NCBI RefSeq assembly: GCF_009650135.1
Contig: NZ_CP045871.1
Location: forward strand, 1,674,001 to 1,738,000
Length of the DNA stretch: 64,000 nt
Source of the DNA: Litorivicinus lipolyticus
GTDB taxonomy: Bacteria > Pseudomonadota > Gammaproteobacteria > Pseudomonadales > Litorivicinaceae
Direction: 5' to 3'
Part shown: piece after piece, positions 52,656-61,193 of the stretch
How positions within the stretch are numbered: position 1 is the stretch's first letter
How the letters are laid out: every line of letters begins with the position of its first letter
Translations under genes and position numbers: made by a program
The notes under the pieces: model-generated
The model's database searches: none
The model's input: the letters and a program-made list of their open reading frames with translations, nothing else
What the model was told of the DNA's origin: nothing

Positions 52656-53288
52656 CTACTTAACATTTCTTCGATTGCGTACGGCCGAGCGAATTAAGAC
52701 AAACATCACGCCAATCATTCCACCAAGAACGATTGATAGCGCCATAATTAATGGTTTTTTCGGTGCCACCTGCGTGATTCCAGGCGTACCAAAATCTACA
52801 GCGTACGAACCACCAATCAGAGCTCTAACTGTCTTTTTCGCATTCAGCATTTGAACAGCTACCGCTTCAGTGGATTGAAGCGTGGTTGGAAGTTCGTTGA
52901 GAATTATCTCAACATCTGACTGCGCTTGAGCTAACAGATCGTTAGAGACGGCTGTTGAAATATCTCGGAACTTGGTTTCGTATGTGTCAACTGACTCTGG
53001 AGAGATTATTTCCAACGTCAGACGATTCTGCTGATTTAACTTTACCCAACCGCTAGACAACGAACTAATCACTCTATTAACCACTTCGCCTGTGGGCATA
53101 GCGGCATTAATCGTGTAATCAAGAGAGACTGAATACTTTGGCGTGGCTAAAAAGGCATAACTTGTACCACCAATGGCCGTGAGGATGGTGAACAGTAGTA
53201 TCCAGAGTTTCTCTTTCCACAGCGTCTCGATGAGCTCAAACAGATCAATCTCATCATTCTGGTAAACCGGTTTTAACTCTTCAGACAT
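52656..53288 (-). CDS. wzz: Chain-length determinant, Wzz family
   Basis: A protein of 210 residues with two transmembrane segments: LFELIETLWKEKLWILLFTI near the N-terminus and PKKPLIMALSIVLGGMIGVM near the C-terminus, with a helical periplasmic region between (for example EIILNELPTTLQSTEAVAVQ). It sets O-antigen chain length with Wzy. At 210 residues it is shorter than typical Wzz (about 320), so the periplasmic helical domain is compact. Followed convergently by waaL with 26 bases between. Confidence 0.85.
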   Translation of the reverse strand: MSEELKPVYQNDEIDLFELIETLWKEKLWILLFTILTAIGGTSYAFLATPKYSVSLDYTINAAMPTGEVVNRVISSLSSGWVKLNQQNRLTLEIISPESVDTYETKFRDISTAVSNDLLAQAQSDVEIILNELPTTLQSTEAVAVQMLNAKKTVRALIGGSYAVDFGTPGITQVAPKKPLIMALSIVLGGMIGVMFVLIRSAVRNRRNVK

Positions 53289-53343
53289 ACTCTGGATAAT
53301 CCTTTACTTTAAATCTAAATCTCTAGCTAAATTGGGAGCGAGT

Positions 53344-55278
53344 TCAACGAATATTTATGACATTGCCACGTGCATTACGAGCCTTATAAAGCAGATCAAC
53401 ATTACTGCTGGATGGCTTAAAATCTGTGACGATTTCAATCAACAGATTGCGTGCCGCTGAGCTATCACTTTTGTCGATTGCTTGGCGCATACCACGAAGG
53501 ATTGCATCTAGTCGGTCACGCGGAGCAAACTCCTCATCAGCGGTTAGAATTCGAGGGTGTAGTGTGCCACTCGCGTTATCTCCAATTAGCAGCTCTTCAT
53601 AGAGCTTTTCGCCAGGGCGAAGGCCTGAGTATACAACCTCGATATCGCCCTCTGGATTATCTCCGTCTTTAACCGTGCGGCCGCTTAAGCGAATCATCTG
53701 CCTTGCCAAGTCAGCAATTTTTACCGGTTCACCCATATCCAGCACAAAAACGTCGCCGCCCTTAGCCATACTCCCAGCCTGAATCACCAAAGAGGCAGCT
53801 TCAGGGATTGTCATGAAGTAGCGATTAATCTCTGGATGCGTAACAGTAACCGGACCACCAGCGGCAATTTGCTTCTTGAATAGTGGTACCACCGATCCAG
53901 AGGACCCAAGCACATTCCCAAAACGCACCATCGAGAAAATGGTTTCTGTGTTATTTTCTGATGCGAGTAGTTGCACCACCATCTCAGCCAAGCGCTTGGT
54001 TGCGCCCATAACATTGGTTGGGCGCACTGCCTTGTCGGTAGAGATCAATACAAAACGTTCAACACCTGCGGCTTTTGCGGCAAGCGCAACCGTCTCTGTA
54101 CCAATTGAGTTATTCAATACTCCCTGGAGTACGTTGTGCTCAACAATCGGCACATGCTTGTAGGCAGCAGCATGGTAGACCGTCTGAATTTCGAACTGCT
54201 CAAACACCTGCACAACACGATCGTAATCCAGTACGGAGCCTAGGATTGGGTAGATGGAGCAATCGGGGTTGGCGTCGATCGCTAGTTTAGATAACTCCGA
54301 TTCAATGTCGTATAGCGCAAACTCGCTTTGTTCTAGCAATACAACGGACTTAGCACCATTGGTAACAGCTTGGCGCGCTAACTCCGAACCAATGGAACCA
54401 CCTGCGCCGGTGATACAGACGGACTTGTTGGCAATACTGCGCTCTATAAGCCCCATCTCGGGTGCTACTTGATCACGACCGAGAAGATCTTCTACTTCAA
54501 CTTCACGCAGATCATCTAGCGACTCACCTGCAATGATCTCCGGCATAGATGGCATGGTTTTAACATGCACAGGCAACTGTGAAACCTGACGAAGAATAGC
54601 ACTGCGTCGCGCCTCACTGGTGTGCGGTAGCGCCAAAAGCAGAACATCAATCTGCTTATCTTTAATGATCTCTGCCAGTGTCGATGGATCGAACACTGGA
54701 AGGCCTTGCACCTGCCCACGCCACAGCGCCTTCTCATCATCCACAAACGCCACTGGGGTGTATTCCGCACCACCTTGAAGTAGTAACGCTAGTTGAGAGC
54801 CTGCGCCACCGGCGCCGTAAATAACCACGCGCTCGCGTTTTGTGTAATGGGAGATCAACCAGTGATAGTAACTACGGATGATTAATCGGCTACCGCCCAA
54901 GTAGAGCCAAGCACCTAAACCGAAGATGATTGGAATTGAACGGGGCACACCGGTGAGGCCGATTAACTGCGCAAACACATATGCGCCAGCGATGATCAGC
55001 GCGACACCCAACGCAATCGACTGAAGCACTTTTACATTCATAAAGCGTATCACGGCACGATACAGGCCCAACTTTATGAAGATAGCAACACCAAACAGAG
55101 GAATGAATATAAACAGCGGCCAAGCGGGCTCAATGTATTGTGCTGGCCACCAGTCAGAGAAACGAAGCGCAAAGGCAGACCAAAGTGAAAAGACAAGCGC
55201 AACTATGTCTGCGAACAGAAGAATCGCACGTTTGGCATTGCGCGAGAGGCGCATCAAAATAGAGTGAGAATCAAGCAC
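53344..55278 (-). CDS. Membrane-bound UDP-sugar 4,6-dehydratase, WbpM/FlaA1-type
   Basis: A protein of 644 residues. Four transmembrane segments fill the first 150 residues (LLFADIVALVFSLWSAFALR; WPLFIFIPLFGVAIFIKLGL), then a CoA-binding-like Rossmann domain (VVIYGAGGAGSQLALLLQGG) and a second extended SDR domain (VCITGAGGSIGSELARQAV, with LISTDKAVRPTNVMGATKRL as the catalytic region). Enzymes of this type make UDP-4-keto-6-deoxy-GlcNAc. The epimerase at 32635 and the transferase at 32070 would use it for QuiNAc. Family length is about 620-660. Confidence 0.9.
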   Translation of the reverse strand: MLDSHSILMRLSRNAKRAILLFADIVALVFSLWSAFALRFSDWWPAQYIEPAWPLFIFIPLFGVAIFIKLGLYRAVIRFMNVKVLQSIALGVALIIAGAYVFAQLIGLTGVPRSIPIIFGLGAWLYLGGSRLIIRSYYHWLISHYTKRERVVIYGAGGAGSQLALLLQGGAEYTPVAFVDDEKALWRGQVQGLPVFDPSTLAEIIKDKQIDVLLLALPHTSEARRSAILRQVSQLPVHVKTMPSMPEIIAGESLDDLREVEVEDLLGRDQVAPEMGLIERSIANKSVCITGAGGSIGSELARQAVTNGAKSVVLLEQSEFALYDIESELSKLAIDANPDCSIYPILGSVLDYDRVVQVFEQFEIQTVYHAAAYKHVPIVEHNVLQGVLNNSIGTETVALAAKAAGVERFVLISTDKAVRPTNVMGATKRLAEMVVQLLASENNTETIFSMVRFGNVLGSSGSVVPLFKKQIAAGGPVTVTHPEINRYFMTIPEAASLVIQAGSMAKGGDVFVLDMGEPVKIADLARQMIRLSGRTVKDGDNPEGDIEVVYSGLRPGEKLYEELLIGDNASGTLHPRILTADEEFAPRDRLDAILRGMRQAIDKSDSSAARNLLIEIVTDFKPSSSNVDLLYKARNARGNVINIR

Positions 55279-55419
55279 TACGCGTATTCCAGACTTCCGT
55301 TTCAGTGAGCGGAAGTATAGCAGAAACCGTAAGTTTAGGGATAGAGATTAAACGAACATGCGCGTAGTAAGATATAAGGCCGCGCCCAGGTTTTTGATGG
55401 TTCGCGACCCAGGTTGGAG

Positions 55420-55644
55420 TTAGTGCATCGAGTCTTGAATTGGATCGGCACTTACCCGAGTTGATGTGCTCGTACGCAGACACTGGTTCTCATAGTCTTC
55501 AAGATCCTGTTCTCGGTAAACAATCCGCCCATGTAGCTTCAGGAAGACAGGCCCAACCCCAATCGAGCGCCAGCGCTCAAGTGTTGCTTCACTGACTTGC
55601 CAGCGTTCCGACAGGGTCTGTTGGTTGATGTGTTGAATTGCCAT
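55420..55644 (-). CDS. AlpA-like helix-turn-helix (excisionase type) protein
   Basis: A DNA-binding protein of 74 residues from ATG 55644 with AAGGAGG six bases before it. The MerR/excisionase helix-turn-helix (TLSERWQVSEATLERWRSIG; GPVFLKLHGRIVYREQDLED) is clear. Proteins of this sort accompany integrases of prophages and islands and act in excision or gene control. No integrase lies beside it here, so it may be a relic of an earlier element. Confidence 0.75.
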   Translation of the reverse strand: MAIQHINQQTLSERWQVSEATLERWRSIGVGPVFLKLHGRIVYREQDLEDYENQCLRTSTSTRVSADPIQDSMH

Positions 55645-55896
55645 GTGCACCTCCTTCTTGGTTTTTGTTGGCAGGAGGCATGTACGCTCCGAAGGGGTTG
55701 GATAGCAAGTGGAAGTGGCTGATAAAAATGGGTGTAATTGGGTGTATTAATGGGTTTTATATTTACCGCCAACTGTAAAGATGGCGCGCCCAATCTTAAT
55801 TGCGACAAGCGATGTCACAATAAGTGGCACAATTAACTTAATTGCGCCATAAATGCGACAAATCAGAATTATCTTCATCTTTGAATTTTACTTTGA

Positions 55897-56568
55897 TCAG
55901 GAATGCACTGGAATGTAAACAAAGTGCTCTCCGCCAAGAGGGGTATTTGCCTCCTCTCTAAGTTCAAACAAAATGAGTACCCTGTAATCGTTCTTGTACG
56001 GACGCGTTATAAAGCCAGATATATAATCCTTAGATGCGCTTATTCTAGATATATCAGCAACATCAAAAAGCGGATAAGCATCGATCGATATTATCGGTCT
56101 AATATCACTTCCGATAGGTATAAAATGAAACCATGTCCCTCGTTTCCTTTGTTTCTCACTCAGATTTTGATAAATATCCGGAACGCCCAAGTGGTGAGAT
56201 GCCAGCCTGACTCCATCTTTTGCGGTTTTAATCGATGACTTGAGCCTGTTATATGAATGGCCGAACTGTCTTTGATACTTGTCAGGCCCAACGACCACTC
56301 CAGATTGATGGATGGTAATGCGCGGGTGGAATTTTTCAGCGGCTTTAGATATTGTGCTTTCAACTCCAGCCTCTGATCTCATGCTTGCCTCATAGTCTGA
56401 GACCACCGGATAGAAAAAGAAGTCAGCGTGTTTGTTATACCAACACTTTATTAAAGATTTAATTACTCCCTCATGCTCGTAGCAGACATAAAAACTGGTA
56501 TCTTTTTTAAGCTCACAGATAGGGATTTGACCGCGCGGAAAGGAATGACCCGAGTTAGATGTTTCCAT
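55897..56568 (-). CDS. Uncharacterised protein of the accessory strip
   Basis: A protein of 223 residues not matching any family I know. It is rich in aromatic residues and beta-type segments (YVCYEHEGVIKSLIKCWYNK; TWFHFIPIGSDIRPIISIDA; GGEHFVYIPVHS) and lacks a signal peptide or clear membrane helix. Lower GC than the flanking chromosome and short gaps to remnants suggest horizontal origin. The 250-base gap before it (55645-55896) is AT-rich and holds nothing I recognise. A host-interaction or defence gene is possible, but nothing shows it. Confidence 0.6.
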   Translation of the reverse strand: METSNSGHSFPRGQIPICELKKDTSFYVCYEHEGVIKSLIKCWYNKHADFFFYPVVSDYEASMRSEAGVESTISKAAEKFHPRITIHQSGVVVGPDKYQRQFGHSYNRLKSSIKTAKDGVRLASHHLGVPDIYQNLSEKQRKRGTWFHFIPIGSDIRPIISIDAYPLFDVADISRISASKDYISGFITRPYKNDYRVLILFELREEANTPLGGEHFVYIPVHS

Positions 56569-56700
56569 TAAATCCTCGCCCTAACATCGGGCAAAATAGC
56601 TTTGAAAGCTTATCAGCAAAATTTCACCTGCAATCAGACTATGGACGCCAATAATCTCTTTACCCGTGACGCACATGCAGGACATAGACCGTATAATGTT

Positions 56701-56988
56701 TCATTTTAACGTCGCAAAAAAGTCACTCGCTTCTTGCCCTTCACCGGCCAGCGCTTGCGATAGCCCTTTTCGAATCCCAGTCCCTGTCTGAGCGAACTCC
56801 AACTGGTCCTGAGCTTCCTGCGGTAAATTCGCATCCATCACCACATCGACAGGTTTTTCATTCACGGCAATTATGGAGCGACAGCCGCTGTCTTTTAGGT
56901 GGCTCATAAACTGATAAGTATCTCTAAAGAATTCTGTGGGCGACTGATTATATAGATTACCAATGTAATCCCCATCAGATAAGAACAT
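56701..56988 (-). CDS. Uncharacterised protein, possibly truncated
   Basis: A protein of 95 residues starting at ATG 56988 without a clear ribosome site (an in-frame TAA lies a few codons earlier). Acidic with segments FFRDTYQFMSHLKDSGCRSI and GLSQALAGEGQEASDFFATL. I do not recognise it. It may be the surviving end of a longer gene cut at the island junction. Confidence 0.4.
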   Translation of the reverse strand: MFLSDGDYIGNLYNQSPTEFFRDTYQFMSHLKDSGCRSIIAVNEKPVDVVMDANLPQEAQDQLEFAQTGTGIRKGLSQALAGEGQEASDFFATLK

Positions 56989-57181
56989 CAAGTAACTTTA
57001 AGACTCCGGTTCGATTCCTGATTTTGGATTCGAATTAGATGAGTTGCTGGATAGTGCTTTGGGACGCTAGAGCCTGACCATCTGTCTCAAGCTATAGAGG
57101 CTTAAACCAACGAAATTAGAAGGAGCACTCACCAATATTCAGAGGTGCTTAAACCCTGATATAACGCGGTTTGGTCCAGGG

Positions 57182-57355
57182 TTACACCACCTCCACGGAT
57201 TGAACCAACAGGTAATCAGTTGCGGTGCCAAAGGTCGCCATCTGCTTGGCCGCTAGGTGTGCTGCCAAAGCATGCTGGCCGAATGCCCCTAAGCCAATGG
57301 CTAGGGCAATCAGCAGACAAAATGTGGCCGCCAAACAGCGGCTCACCCGAGGCAT
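57182..57355 (-). pseudogene. Truncated DUF423 membrane protein gene
   Basis: A frame of 57 residues from ATG 57355, overlapping the end of znuA by 13 bases, opens with a membrane segment and the DUF423 signature (LAIGLGAFGQHALAAH), then runs to DYLLVQSVEVV and stops at 57182. Complete DUF423 proteins have about 110-130 residues with four membrane helices, so at least half is missing. The break falls where chromosomal-type DNA meets the accessory strip. It was probably cotranscribed with znuA. Confidence 0.7.
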
Positions 57356-58407
57356 GCGCGCAGGGATTTCGACGCGTTTAACATTAACTGCCGGTAAAGC
57401 TCTGGGCCCGGCTCCAATAATTCACCGGCCGGGTCCAATTCGCCGATCTTGATGTCTCCATCGCGCGTCACCGCGTTAATCAAGCCAGTGTTCGCCTGTG
57501 GCTCAGTCATGACACAGACCACACCGGCATCTTCCATAGCGTGGATTAACTGCTGCAAACGCGCCGGGCTGGGCGCCTGATTGTCGCTGGCTGAAATTGC
57601 GCCCATATTCGCAAGTTGGTAGCGCGCTTCCAAATACTGAAATGCGTCGTGCAACACCACAAACGGCGACGCCTTAACCGGCGCCAGCATCGACGACAGT
57701 TGCTGGTCCAGCGAGGTCAAATCGGCCAGCGTGGCATCCAGGTTACGTCGGTACTGATCCGCATGGTCGCCGTCGATAGCGATGAGCTGGGCCGCCATCG
57801 CACGCACCCAGGCTTGGGCATTGGCGGGGTCCAACCAGGCGTGGGGATCAACCCCCTCGTGCGCATGGTCGTCATGGTCGTCATGGTCGGCATGGTCGGC
57901 ATGGTCGGCATGGTCGGCATGGTCGGCATGGTCGGCATGGTCGGCATGGTCGGCATGGTCGGCATGGTCGGCATGGTCGGCATGGTCGGCATGGTCGGCA
58001 TGGTCGGCATGGTCGGCATGGTCGGCATGGTCGGCATCAAACACCGCATCCATGCGCACATCCAAACGCGCAGTCGATGGCAGGTCCAGCAACTCCAGCG
58101 ACTCGACATCCGCAGCCAAGGTCTGCATCGCACGCTCCAGCGCCGGCATTAACTGCGGCCCCATCCAAACTACCAAATCCGCATCGCTCAACAACGCGGC
58201 CTGTGACGGACGCAAGGCAAAGGCGTGTGCCGAGCCACCCCGAGGCAAAAGCAGTGCAGGTTCAGTGACGCCGAGGGTCAACGACGACAACAGTGAATGG
58301 ACCGGTGGAATATCCGCGACCAAACGCGGCGCCGAGGCGGATGCCACCAGGGAATTTGCAGCCATTAAGCCGACTGCGGCTGTTATAATATAACGTTGTG
58401 ATTTCAT
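57343..58407 (-). CDS. znuA: Zinc ABC transporter periplasmic binding protein
   Basis: A zinc-capturing solute-binding protein of 354 residues (cluster A-I type). I start it at ATG 58407, which gives a signal peptide (YIITAAVGLMAANSLVASAS); an earlier start would lack one and overlap the Zur region. Zinc ligands of the family are present: VHSL, then PHAWLDPAN, then LHDAFQYLEARY, and a C-terminal Asp/Glu. The usual His-rich loop is here a long run of DHA units (a 9-base tandem repeat, listed separately). It overlaps the DUF423 relic. Divergent from zur, with Zur-box-like sites in and before its start. Confidence 0.93.
   Translation of the reverse strand: MKSQRYIITAAVGLMAANSLVASASAPRLVADIPPVHSLLSSLTLGVTEPALLLPRGGSAHAFALRPSQAALLSDADLVVWMGPQLMPALERAMQTLAADVESLELLDLPSTARLDVRMDAVFDADHADHADHADHADHADHADHADHADHADHADHADHADHADHADHADHADHDDHDDHAHEGVDPHAWLDPANAQAWVRAMAAQLIAIDGDHADQYRRNLDATLADLTSLDQQLSSMLAPVKASPFVVLHDAFQYLEARYQLANMGAISASDNQAPSPARLQQLIHAMEDAGVVCVMTEPQANTGLINAVTRDGDIKIGELDPAGELLEPGPELYRQLMLNASKSLRACLG
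57864..58037 (-). repeat. 9-base tandem repeat CATGGTCGG in the His-rich loop of znuA
   Basis: CATGGTCGG recurs with a period of 9: two variant units (CATGGTCGT) at 57864 and 57873, then 17 perfect units from 57882 to 58034 and a final CAT. In znuA frame each unit encodes Asp-His-Ala, and the variants Asp-Asp-His. The perfect match of units indicates recent expansion by slippage and a likely length-variable site. Confidence 0.95.
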
Positions 58408-58426
58408 AGGGACGGTATAATATATC
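58382..58426. promoter_or_regulatory. Two Zur-box-like palindromes between znuA and zur
   Basis: GTTATAATATAAC at 58382-58394 is a perfect palindrome about its middle base and matches the Zur consensus core (GTTATANTATAAC). It lies inside znuA codons 5-9. GGTATAATATATC at 58414-58426 matches with one arm mismatch and lies before the znuA start. Centres are 32 bases apart, about three helical turns. Both divergent transcripts (znuA; zur-znuC-znuB) could be repressed by zinc-loaded Zur. Confidence 0.75.
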
Positions 58427-58455
58427 GTTCCATTCAATTTACCAGAGTTATTTGC

Positions 58456-58947
58456 GTGCCCCAGTCCGAGTCCCCAAGTTTCGAGCGCCACGACCACAAT
58501 CACTGCATTGCCTCAACCGTGGGCATGGTGGCGACAGCCTGTGCCGACCAGGGCCTGCAACTGACACCCGTGCGCAAACGCGTACTCGAGCTGTTGCTGG
58601 ACCAGCACCGTGCACTCGGCGCCTACGAGCTGCTGGACGGTCTGCGTGCTGACGGGTTGGGCTCACAACCACCGGCAGTTTACCGGGCTCTCGAGTTTCT
58701 GGTTAGCCACGGCTTCGCCCACAAAATCGAACGCTTAAACGCCTTTATAGCCTGCGGATTCGCAGCCACACGCCATTCGCCGGCCTTTTTAATTTGCCGC
58801 GGCTGCCATGCCATCGCCGAAGCCGACTCGGACGGCATCAGCGCCGCTATTGAAAAGACCGCGCGTGACTGTGGCTTTGTGACCGAACAACGGGTGGTCG
58901 AAATCGAAGGTCTGTGTCCACGCTGCGTTACTGAGCAGCCCGCATGA
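58456..58947 (+). CDS. zur: Zinc uptake regulator Zur (Fur family)
   Basis: A Fur-family repressor of 163 residues starting at GTG 58456. Winged helix: LTPVRKRVLELLLDQHRALG, then PPAVYRALEFLVSHGFAHKI. The structural zinc Cys pairs are visible (CRGCHAIAE and CPRC near the C-terminus) and the regulatory site residues are His/Glu around HSPAFLICRGCH. It senses zinc and represses znu genes through the palindromes upstream. The His-rich start (ERHDHNHC) is unusual. It overlaps znuC as ATGA. Confidence 0.9.
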   Translation: MPQSESPSFERHDHNHCIASTVGMVATACADQGLQLTPVRKRVLELLLDQHRALGAYELLDGLRADGLGSQPPAVYRALEFLVSHGFAHKIERLNAFIACGFAATRHSPAFLICRGCHAIAEADSDGISAAIEKTARDCGFVTEQRVVEIEGLCPRCVTEQPA

Positions 58948-59678
58948 GCGGCTTGATTGAACTGGCGCACGTGGGCGTGCAACTGGGTAAAAAAACCGTG
59001 CTGCAAAGCATTGATGTGTCCATCCAACCGGGCGAGATTATTACCATCGTGGGGCCCAATGGTTCGGGTAAATCGACGCTACTGCGCACCATTATTGGCG
59101 CCATTCGGCCCAACAAAGGTCGCGTGACTCGGGCCGCTGACCTGCGTATTGGCTACGTTCCACAAAAGCTGCACATTGACCCAACATTGCCGATTACTGC
59201 ACGCCGCTTCTTGTCCCTGCCGACCGCAGTCAGCGATAACGTTGCCAAACAGGCCTTGGAGCGCGCTGGCGTCGGCGCCCAGGCCCAGCAACAAATGAGC
59301 GACCTGTCCGGCGGTCAATTTCAGCGCGTACTGTTGGCGCGCGCGCTGCTGAACGAGCCCAACTTACTAATATTGGATGAGGCCACCCAGGGCCTGGACC
59401 AACCCGGCTCCGCCGACTTTTACCAACAAATTGAACAGCTCCGCGACAGCCTGGGTTGCGCTGTGCTGATGGTCAGCCACGAATTGCACGTAGTCATGAG
59501 CGCGTCGGACCGGGTGATTTGCCTGAACGGCCATATTTGCTGCGAAGGCGAACCGGAGCACGTGGCCTCGGCCCCGGAGTACCGCGCCCTGTTTGGTTCA
59601 GGCACGCACGGCTCGCTGGCACTGTATCGCCACGACCACAATCACAGCCACGACCACAGCGATCACGATCATGTTTGA
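58944..59678 (+). CDS. znuC: Zinc ABC transporter ATPase with His-rich tail
   Basis: The ATPase of the zinc importer, 244 residues. Walker A (GPNGSGKST), signature (LSGGQFQRVLLARALLNEPN), Walker B (LLILDEATQGLD) and the H-loop (MVSHELH) are all present. The last 15 residues hold seven His alternating with Asp/Asn/Ser (HDHNHSHDHSDHDHV), a likely zinc-binding tail that not all ZnuC have. It overlaps zur and znuB, so the three are translationally coupled. Confidence 0.94.
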   Translation: MSGLIELAHVGVQLGKKTVLQSIDVSIQPGEIITIVGPNGSGKSTLLRTIIGAIRPNKGRVTRAADLRIGYVPQKLHIDPTLPITARRFLSLPTAVSDNVAKQALERAGVGAQAQQQMSDLSGGQFQRVLLARALLNEPNLLILDEATQGLDQPGSADFYQQIEQLRDSLGCAVLMVSHELHVVMSASDRVICLNGHICCEGEPEHVASAPEYRALFGSGTHGSLALYRHDHNHSHDHSDHDHV

Positions 59679-60468
59679 TGATTTTTTCACCCGCGCCACC
59701 CTCGCCGGCCTCGGCGCATCATTGGCCGCCGCACCGCTAGGCTGCTTTGTGGTGTGGCGGCGCATGGCGTATTTCGGCGATGCCACCGCGCACGCCTCGA
59801 TTTTGGGCGTGGCATTGGCGCTGGCGCTGCAAACATCAATCTTTTTGGGCGTTCTCAGCGTCGCCCTGCTAATGGCCATCACCGTGTCCGGATTAAGCGG
59901 CCGTGGTGTGGCCACCGATACCTTGCTGGGCGTGATGGCGCACTCGGCGTTAGCGATCGCCATGGTCGCGGTGTCCTTCCTATCCGGCGTCCGGATTGAC
60001 TTGATGGCCTATCTATTCGGCGACATTTTAGCCGTCGGCAAAACTGATTTGGCGGTCATTTGGGGCGGCGCGGTGGTTGTGTTAGGTCTGCTGAGTTGGC
60101 GTTGGTCGGCCCTGCTAACCGCGACCCTGAACCCCGACCTGGCCTACGCCAGTGGCATCGACCCCAAGCGCGAACAGCGCATACTGACCATCACACTGGC
60201 GCTGGTGGTCGCGGTTGCCATCAAAGTGGTGGGTGTATTGTTAATTGCGGCCATGTTGTTGATCCCGGCCGCCGCCGCCCGTGCCGTCGCACGGACCCCC
60301 GAGCAAATGGCAGTGATCGCGGCGATCATTGGCGCCACATCCGCCGTGGTCGGGTTGCGCGCCGCGCTGGTGTTCGACACCCCCGCCGGCCCCAGCATCG
60401 TTTGTGTCGCCACCGCGGCCTTTATTGTCGCCAGCATCAGCAAAAAAGTGGCTGCGCAATGGAACTAA
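59671..60468 (+). CDS. znuB: Zinc ABC transporter permease
   Basis: The membrane part of the zinc importer, 265 residues with about eight helices. The start at ATG 59671 overlaps the znuC end by eight bases, as FDDFFTRATLAGLGASLAAA; longer upstream frames lie in the znuC His tail. Conserved parts are RRMAYFGDATAHASILGVAL and the late helices with LIAAMLLIPAAAARAVARTP. Together with ZnuA and ZnuC it forms the high-affinity uptake system. Confidence 0.93.
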   Translation: MFDDFFTRATLAGLGASLAAAPLGCFVVWRRMAYFGDATAHASILGVALALALQTSIFLGVLSVALLMAITVSGLSGRGVATDTLLGVMAHSALAIAMVAVSFLSGVRIDLMAYLFGDILAVGKTDLAVIWGGAVVVLGLLSWRWSALLTATLNPDLAYASGIDPKREQRILTITLALVVAVAIKVVGVLLIAAMLLIPAAAARAVARTPEQMAVIAAIIGATSAVVGLRAALVFDTPAGPSIVCVATAAFIVASISKKVAAQWN

Positions 60469-60506
60469 TGGTCGCAAGGCTGGACTAAGCCGGCAATAGA
60501 TCAAGG

Positions 60507-61193
60507 ATGATGATGCCCGCAACCCCATTTCGCCCACTGATTGGGCTACTGACCCTCGTTATCGCCGTGGCGGTCGCTATCGAATGGGCCCAAGCGGACC
60601 TGTGGCTTGCCGACCGCATTTTTGAGGTTCAGGGCGGCCGCTGGGTACTGCGTGAGCACTGGCTGTTGGAAGACCTTCTGCACAGTGCCGGGCGCACGCT
60701 GAGTGCCCTGTGCGCGCTGGTGGTGTTGCTCGTGGCCGGCTACCGCGGCTGGCGCTATTCATTCAAGGCCGCGCTACCCGAGGCGGTCCTATTCGCCAGC
60801 CTAATCACCAGCACTGCCCTGGTGTCCGCATTGAAGCGGGTGACTCAGGTCGGCTGCCCGTGGGATTACCAACGGTATGGCGGCAGCCACAGCTACCACC
60901 CGATTTTCAGCCCACGAGCGGCCACCGACCTGGCGCTAAATTGCTTTCCAGGCGGCCATGCGAGCGCCGGCTACGCCTGGGTCGCGTTGTATGCGTATGC
61001 ACTCTACCGCCAGCCCAGGTGGGCCATGGCCGGCCTTGGCGTCGGCTTGGGCATGGGTATCATTTTTGATGTCACCCAACAGCTGCGCGGCGCGCACTTT
61101 ATTTCGCATGGCCTATGGTCACTGATCATCGCCCTGTCGGTGACACTGTTCGCGGTCCACCGACTGGATCGCACGCACGGAGCGCTAACATGA
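60507..61193 (+). CDS. PAP2-family phosphatase
   Basis: A membrane phosphatase of 228 residues with about five to six helices. The PAP2 motifs are LKRVTQVGCPWD (first), FPGGHASAGYAW (second, catalytic His) and RGAHFISHGLWS (third; the usual final Asp is replaced). It removes phosphate from lipids such as lipid A 1-phosphate, undecaprenyl pyrophosphate or phosphatidylglycerol phosphate. Next to dgkA and eptA it likely belongs to lipid A modification. Its stop overlaps the dgkA start as ATGA. Confidence 0.85.
   Translation: MMMPATPFRPLIGLLTLVIAVAVAIEWAQADLWLADRIFEVQGGRWVLREHWLLEDLLHSAGRTLSALCALVVLLVAGYRGWRYSFKAALPEAVLFASLITSTALVSALKRVTQVGCPWDYQRYGGSHSYHPIFSPRAATDLALNCFPGGHASAGYAWVALYAYALYRQPRWAMAGLGVGLGMGIIFDVTQQLRGAHFISHGLWSLIIALSVTLFAVHRLDRTHGALT

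Noticed and set aside
56980..57080. Complete tRNA gene around the T-loop string at 57008
   Set aside because: The T-stem has a mismatch and no acceptor, D-arm or anticodon arm can be drawn on either strand; kept only as a weak attachment-site hint.
57864..58037. Regular repeat that could be mistaken for a CRISPR array
   Set aside because: The units are contiguous 9-mers without spacers, and no cas genes are in the window. The Cas4-like nuclease at 2585 belongs to the phage module.
57616..58393. Several long open frames on both strands through the 9-base repeat of znuA (Met-Val-Gly, Trp-Ser-Ala and Met-Pro-Thr repeats)
   Set aside because: They are open only because a 9-base unit without stops is repeated; the minus-strand znuA frame has all family motifs, the others none.
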